DNA from: Prosapia bicincta
Taxonomy: Eukaryota > Arthropoda > Insecta > Hemiptera > Cercopidae
Direction of reading: 5' to 3'
Length of the DNA stretch: 64,000 bases
NCBI GenBank assembly: GCA_036971475.1
Contig: JBAIZL010000002.1
Coordinates: 20,103,567-20,167,566, forward strand
A program made the position numbers and the translations under genes. This document shows positions 60,180-64,000 of the stretch, in pieces. Under the pieces are notes generated by a model. It was not told the DNA's origin. It did not search any database and was given only the letters and a program-made list of their open reading frames with translations. Positions within the stretch are counted from its first letter, which is position 1. Each line of letters starts with the position of its first letter.

Positions 60180-62095
60180 AAGCTGTTGCTATCTGGTGAT
60201 ACCAAAATATAAAGAGAGATTTTATATCCAAATTGGTTTTATGGATTGAGTTTTCAAAATACAACAAAGGTCGGTTTGTTTCCTGGAATTGGGAATTTAG
60301 TTATTGGGAAAATATACCACGGAGTCTGTTTTTTATCTGTATTTACGTGGGAAACTTTTGGCTAGGGATTCTTCCAATGGCACACCAAACATTGATAGCG
60401 CTAAACAAATGCTGCTAGCGTTTAAAATTTGAGGTATGACTTACTGCAATATTGCTTTGAATGACTGTGGTTTTGTGAGGGGAATCTGGTCCTAAGACAA
60501 AATTATAAAACATTGACTTACACCAATATAATTCTAACCCCCCCCCCCAGTTATACAAAATGTCTTCCTTCTTTATTTATATAATAGCAAAAAGTACTCT
60601 TGGTTAGTTTAGGTATGTAAGGTTGTTAGTTTAGGTTGGGTTGAGTTTGGTTAGGTTAGTATTAAATTAAATATTTTCAGAATATCAATACATTTATTTA
60701 TTTACTAATTTAATCGCTGTATAAATATATTCCTTCACTATTTAGACATTAGAAATGAGTTCTGTTAGCAAAAAGGATTATTCTTGACCTAATCATAGAT
60801 ACGTTTATAATATAACGTGTATTATAAAATACATTATAACATAAATGAGTTTTCTCATTTCACCTGAACAGTGGCACAATGTGACAACACTGCTTTCCTC
60901 GACAGATGTCATTATTCACAGATCTCATTACCTCCGTCATTCATGAATGAGTTAAAACATATCTTAACTCCATTAAATTATCGTCCATTTAAACGCAATT
61001 TACTTGGCTTTATTAATTTGTTTTAGTTATCTGAAGATTCTCGATCTAAAAAAGAATTAACAATAGGCTGTTTAATTCTACTACATAAAAGACATACCTG
61101 TGATAGAAGCGTATTCTCTGTACGTATTTACTGAGTTGTTTGTGACAATTTGAAAGCTATATATATGAATAGCTATATTCTGATTATTATTTATCTGGAC
61201 AAATATTCACTGTTTAAATAGCAACGGGAAATACAAACCATATTTCTTTAAAGTAAATTCTACTTATGTCAACAAGGAAAAGTTTTATTATAGTTAGTAT
61301 TTATTAAATGATTACAATTATTATTAACATGTGTATACTTGTGACGGAATCACATTATCAAGGTCGAAAAATTGTAAGCTAATATATTTATTAAAATTAA
61401 CTTATTGCATTTGAAATAATATTTCAAAAAACTATATTAGCATCAAGTGTCATACACTACAAGTTTAAAAAATGTATTTGAACTAGAATGGATAAATAAA
61501 AATATTTCGTTAACTATTTAAAATATGAACAAGATGTATAAATAAACATAGGGAGAGTGACAAATATTTTGAATTGATAAATCCACTTCCCGTTAAAACG
61601 ACTTAATATAAAAATGAGTTTTTCTATAAAGGAGTTTTAAGAGCCAAAACTTTCAATAAAATAATTTAAATTTTTTGGGTAATTTTTACTATTATTTGTT
61701 TTCGTATTATATGCTAGTTATTCATTTGTATGTAATTCTAGTTAAATAGTTAAAAGGATAAGTAAAAATAAAACGTTTAGTTTTTAAAGAATTTTTGAAA
61801 TGTTTAACATTTTTCACTAAATCGAACTGGTAAATTGAAGTATAATGTAATAAAGAAAACGAGCTATTCCTAATTATGGCAATTGCATATTTATTTATTT
61901 TTTTGCTCCCGATTTGTAATTTAAACAAAAGTAGTTAAAATACTATTATTTAATTTTTAATTTTTTAAAAATATTATTAAAATTAGAAATCAGTATTCAA
62001 AACCAATTAGAAATAATTACCGGTAGGATGAATACAAGATTACTAATAGAAACAGGCCTACCAAAGTAAAAAACTGATTTTGCAAAATAATATTT
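60180..62095. other. AT-rich intergenic region, including a family A fragment
   Basis: A TTAGG-like stretch (TTTAGGTTGGGTTGAG) lies at 60600-60660. An inverted fragment of dispersed family A is at about 61430-61510 (CAAGTGTCATACACTACAAG and following). No gene recognised. Confidence 0.5.
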
Positions 62096-62099
62096 AAAA

Positions 62100-62660
62100 G
62101 TTTCAGTTTTGTAAGTTTTTCTGTTTCGAAAAGAAATATAAATTCAGAAATTTTAAAGCAATGAATAAACATGTAATTTTCTCAACCCCCCCAAACGTAC
62201 GGTTATAATAGAATGGAATATATGTTTTACAAAAAGATAAGAAAGAACAGACGTTAAAAATAATCCATAAAAAGTTCGATAAACATATGAAAAAAATAAT
62301 CTACTGTATTAGTAAATGAAAAAAATCAAAAATAATAAAATATTATAAATGTATAAATAAAATGTTTAAAAATGGAAACCTATTAAATAACTGAGTTTTG
62401 TAAGTTTTTTCTGTTTTGAAACGTAATATAAATTCTGAAACTTCAAAGCGAAGTAAAAACGTCATATACTTTTCGAACCCCAAATGTATAGAAACAATAG
62501 TGTATAACATTTATTTGCCGATAAAAAGATGGAAAGAACAAATTTTTTAAATAATTTATAAAAAATCTGATAAAAATATGACAAAAGTAATCTACTCTAT
62601 TATGAAAAGAAAAAAAATTAAAACAATAAAATTTTAATATAAAAATGGAAACCTAACTGT
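62100..62660. repeat. Tandem duplication of an approximately 280-bp unit
   Basis: The unit from TTTTGTAAGTTTTTCTGTTT to AAAATGGAAACCTA (62107-62380) is repeated, diverged, from 62394 to 62655. Both contain AATATAAATTC-GAAA, TAATCTACT-TATTA and an A-rich end. No coding capacity. Confidence 0.8.
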
Positions 62661-63087
62661 TCTAATAATGTATATAATTGTTAATATTTCTGTTAACGTT
62701 TTTGTACGCCTTGCACAAATTGAAATGGTTTTGGAGAAGTAAAGTTGAAAACGTATTTTTGAGTCATAAATTTAAAAGTGTGCCGAGATCCAAGACGTAT
62801 ATACATTTTGTATATTTTTGTTCAACTACGCTTAAATTGGAAATCTGTTAGGCTTGGATCAACAAGGTTGTGCTACATGTAATCAACTACATGTAAAATG
62901 ATGTTTTTTATACTTTATAAAGAAAGAGCTCATTTTTACAATTTATTATCTATGAAACACCTTTGATTCTTTTGTCCGTAATTGACTGAAAGGTTTACTG
63001 TAATTAACATCTGGTTGTTGGTACTTTGCTTTCAGGTATGCCAACATGAATATACTGTGTCCCACGTTGGTAATGGCGGTTTATGGG

Positions 63088-63818
63088 CCGTGATTTATAG
63101 GCAAAAAAATTACTTAACAAAGAGTAAAACATATTCTTTTTTGCATTTGTTGCTCAAAGAACTTTGTGATTGATTTAGGAAATCATAATTGAAAGTTGTA
63201 GTTTACAACACCAAAACGAGCAACATAATATTGTTTTAGAAACACATTTTTTTATTGTACACTTATTCATGAATTACTGCACCATGTTTTCATTTTTGTT
63301 TTTTCCACTTTACTCTGAGTCTTCACTAAATTAGACTTTCATTCTATGAATATCCCCTTAGGAAGATTTGATAAACAAAATAATAATTAGGTTGGCTAAA
63401 GAAAAAAAAACATGTTGATCTACATGTTCCAAAATTATGTTTACAGTTTTAACAATATAGCATATTTCGTTGTGTTTGTGACAGATACAAAGGTTAGACG
63501 TGTTTTGGTGTGCTTTGCTGTTTTTTTGTTTTAAAAAAAAATGGATTAAAGAATGTTCAAAGAAGTTTGTGTAAATCATAGAATTAAGACCAGTGGTATA
63601 CAGCGAGTATGCTTTGAGTAAAAATAATGTTTATAAGTGGTGGAAGCTCTTCCGACATAGCAGAGAAGATGCCAGGAACCTCGCTTTGAACACTCCAAAC
63701 ACCCCTTGGAAACTAAGAAGCAGGAACGGAAATAGGATTGGATAGTCGTCGAACCATTATTAGAGACGTTGGTGAGGATGGTGGCTCGTGCCTTGGAAGT
63801 GTGGGAAAGCCATTAATG
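63088..63818 (+). pseudogene. Mariner-like transposase relic, copy 2
   Basis: Nearly identical to 42676-43416 with small indels, including the LSKNNVYKWW-type segment encoded near 63609-63700 (here with a changed Phe codon). It stops at exactly the same place as the shared part of copy 1, GGGAAAGCCATTAATG, and then joins a DUF4817-type fragment instead of the mariner HDN block. Confidence 0.82.
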
Positions 63819-64000
63819 TCATTAATGGTTAATCTGCCAGTAGTGTCAGCAGAATACTGCGTACAGTTATTGAAACACACTCTCATATGATACAAAGAGT
63901 GCAAGAATTAACTGAATACGACTTGGAAACGTGGGCAAATTTGTACATCGTTTCATTTCTTTGATGACATCCGAGATCGCCTAATTTAACCTAATGTGAT
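63819..64000 (+). pseudogene. DUF4817-type transposase fragment fused to mariner copy 2
   Basis: The sequence follows the reverse complement of 49049-49210 closely: TCTGCCAGTAGTGTCAGCAG and beyond. In frame it gives SASSVSRILRTVI, then QRVQELTEYDLETWANL, then PRSPNLT-stop-CD, i.e. the end of the helix-turn-helix, the following helix and the PRSPDLTPCD catalytic block. The fragment runs off the window end. Confidence 0.8.

Noticed and set aside
60600..60660. TTAGG-like stretch as an interstitial telomere
   Set aside because: The pentamers are irregular and few; short GGTTAGGTTAGG phrases are common in insect DNA.

Overview
The window looks like AT-rich nuclear DNA of an arthropod, most likely an insect; a hemipteran is possible but that is only a guess. 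Reasons: spliceosomal splice signals around the one convincing gene, very long dinucleotide microsatellites, many satellite arrays, and insect-type mobile elements (non-LTR retrotransposons with a DUF4780-type ORF1, endonuclease, reverse transcriptase and RNase H; DUF4817-type and mariner-type DNA transposon relics). There is no operon structure or bacterial gene organisation.

Genes: only one segment reads as a host protein-coding gene. It is a long exon on the minus strand (32987-34853) encoding a secreted, very basic, Thr/Pro/aromatic-rich protein. A splice acceptor sits just upstream of the ATG and a consensus GTAAGT donor at the 3' end, so further exons lie outside it. I do not recognise the protein.

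Mobile elements: (1) a plus-strand, multiply broken, internally deleted retrotransposon, 11480-15573, with a perfect 13-bp target-site duplication; (2) a minus-strand, longer but also broken, relative, 53485-58557, with a 12-bp duplication; (3) an RNase H relic, 17655-18242, between TA arrays; (4) a reverse-transcriptase C-terminal relic, 52535-53212; (5) two truncated mariner-like copies sharing about 735 bp, 42676-43640 and 63088-64000; (6) a decayed DUF4817/DDE transposon, 48835-52385 minus, whose middle has become a 24-unit, 126-bp satellite; (7) a MITE-like inverted-repeat element at 16941-17229; (8) three long fold-back hairpins, each beside TA or CA microsatellites.

Satellites: at least eleven tandem arrays, with units of about 24, 61, 83, 96, 126, 136, 137, 157 and 295 bp plus two very degenerate ones. 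The 157-bp array (37277-42215) is the largest; it and the 137-bp array show three-unit higher-order periodicity.

Most striking: the 126-bp array unit is a fusion of two unrelated transposase fragments, a DUF4817 helix-turn-helix end and the mariner catalytic HDN-PAHSSYLVR block, in different reading frames. The two mariner copies elsewhere in the window carry further junctions between the same two families. The rest, roughly half the window, is AT-rich non-coding DNA in which I see no genes.
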